A DNA stretch of 6,725 nucleotides from Gammaproteobacteria bacterium (GTDB lineage: Bacteria > Pseudomonadota > Gammaproteobacteria > Acidiferrobacterales > SZUA-150). The position numbers were made by a program, and so were the translations under genes. The notes beneath the pieces are model-generated. The model saw only the letters and a program-made list of their open reading frames with translations. It was not told the origin of the DNA and made no database searches. The stretch lies in the NCBI GenBank assembly GCA_029880755.1, contig JAOUNW010000107.1, forward strand, positions 1 to 6,725, written 5' to 3'. Every line of letters begins with the position of its first letter. Positions within the stretch are counted from its first letter, which is position 1. Below are positions 6,156 through 6,725 of this stretch, piece by piece.

Positions 6156-6161
6156 CACACT

Positions 6162-6725
6162 GTGACAGAGTTATCAAAAAAAGCCCTGACTTACCGGGAC
6201 GCCGGCGTCGATATTGATGCCGGCGATGCGCTGGTCGAAGCCATCAAGCCTCTTGCCCAAAGCACGCGCCGGCCAGGCGTATTGGCCGGACTGGGTGGCT
6301 TTGGCGCCCTGTTTGAATTGCCCCTCTCCCAGTACAAAGAGCCGGTATTGGTCTCGGGCACTGACGGGGTCGGCACAAAGCTGAAGCTCGCTATCGAAAC
6401 CGGTAAACACGACACCATTGGCATTGATCTGGTTGCCATGTGCGCCAATGACATTGTGGTCCAGGGAGCCGAACCGTTATTTTTCCTCGATTACCTGGCA
6501 ACCGGTAAACTGGAAACTGATGTAGCCACGTCGGTTATCAGTGGTATTGCCGAAGGCTGCCGCCAGGCCGGTGCCGCCTTAACGGGTGGTGAAACCGCCG
6601 AAATGCCGGGCATGTACGCTAAAGACGATTATGATCTGGCAGGTTTTTGTGTCGGCATCGTGGAAAAATCAAAAATCATCGATGGCTCGGCCGTTAAGCA
6701 CAATGACACGATTATCGGTTTGGGT
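6162..6725 (+). CDS. purM: Phosphoribosylformylglycinamidine cyclo-ligase (AIR synthetase), N-terminal part
   Basis: PurM closes the imidazole ring in purine synthesis, converting formylglycinamidine ribonucleotide to aminoimidazole ribonucleotide with ATP, in the cytoplasm. The first 188 residues of about 345 are present; the frame stays open to the right edge. Diagnostic blocks are YRDAGVDIDAG (11-21), GGLGGFGAL (42-50, here AGLGGFGAL), SGTDGVGTKLKLA (65-77), HDTIGIDLVAMC (83-94), QGAEPLFFLDY (101-111) and GGETAEMPGMY (142-152), which include the ATP and substrate-binding region of the family. The start is GTG, not ATG. Seven consecutive A's at 6176-6182 cover codons 5-7, a possible slippage site very early in the gene. 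purN often follows purM, but it would lie outside the window. The identification is nearly certain. Confidence 0.97.
   Translation, partial: MTELSKKALTYRDAGVDIDAGDALVEAIKPLAQSTRRPGVLAGLGGFGALFELPLSQYKEPVLVSGTDGVGTKLKLAIETGKHDTIGIDLVAMCANDIVVQGAEPLFFLDYLATGKLETDVATSVISGIAEGCRQAGAALTGGETAEMPGMYAKDDYDLAGFCVGIVEKSKIIDGSAVKHNDTIIGLG

Larger units (their letters stand above)
5981..6161. other. Divergent control region between the lipid-synthase operon and purM
   Basis: These 181 bases separate two genes read in opposite directions, so promoters for both must lie here or in the gene starts. No open frame resembles a known protein. No PurR-like ACGCAAACGTTTGCGT operator is visible. A small inverted repeat, GATTT at 6025-6029 with AAATC at 6037-6041, overlaps the likely spacer of the minus-strand promoter. 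For purM, TTGCAC at 6089-6094 and TACCAT at 6112-6117, 17 bases apart, are a weak pair. Confidence 0.5.

Noticed and set aside
5981..6161. Remnant of a DUF2066-type gene, which I recall between purM and hda-like operons in some gammaproteobacteria
   Set aside because: No frame here shows a signal peptide or any resemblance; the region is better explained as a divergent promoter.
6174..6454. Minus-strand frames opposite purM
   Set aside because: purM is conserved to the residue across this stretch, so the antisense frames are by-products of its codons.
1..6725. A novel defence, mobile or secretion system
   Set aside because: Every large gene but the PilZ-like one belongs to a known housekeeping family in a familiar order; there are no repeats arrays, transposases, toxins or nucleases.

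Overview
The window is a piece of a bacterial chromosome with moderate G+C. It most resembles a gammaproteobacterium. The main evidence is a recognisable neighbourhood: an ArsC/YfgD-type reductase, a WrbA-type flavoprotein, the DnaA regulator Hda, a PerM/YfgO-type membrane protein, a CDP-alcohol phosphatidyltransferase and purM lie together, as subsets of these genes do in Escherichia and Pseudomonas relatives. No insertion sequence, phage gene, tRNA, rRNA, CRISPR array or other sign of recent transfer is visible.

Layout, left to right. The C-terminal half of a fumarate-lyase superfamily enzyme, best called aspartate ammonia-lyase, ends at 684 (+). A 179-base gap with an A/T run and a weak promoter candidate follows. 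At 864-2537 (+) is a 557-residue protein with a long uncharacterised N-terminal part and a PilZ-like C-terminal region, probably a cyclic-di-GMP receptor. At 2631-3580 (+) is a two-gene unit: a short ArsC-family thiol reductase, then a WrbA-like NAD(P)H:quinone oxidoreductase.

The strand then switches. A minus-strand operon runs from 5980 down to 3592: CDP-alcohol phosphatidyltransferase, then the PerM-family membrane protein, then hda. Both junctions are 4-base ATGA start/stop overlaps. hda ends only 11 bases from the end of the convergent wrbA gene. A 181-base divergent control region separates this operon from purM (+), which starts with GTG at 6162 and runs off the right edge.

Most of the window is housekeeping: amino-acid and fumarate metabolism, redox and thiol chemistry, phospholipid synthesis, replication control and purine synthesis. 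I found no convincing evidence of a wholly new system. The points worth a second look are the PilZ-like protein with widely separated signature motifs, the tight coupling of a phospholipid-synthesis gene to hda, an Hda with an intact nucleotide-binding P-loop, two hairpins inside the PilZ-like gene, and an in-phase slippery heptamer near the end of the PerM gene.
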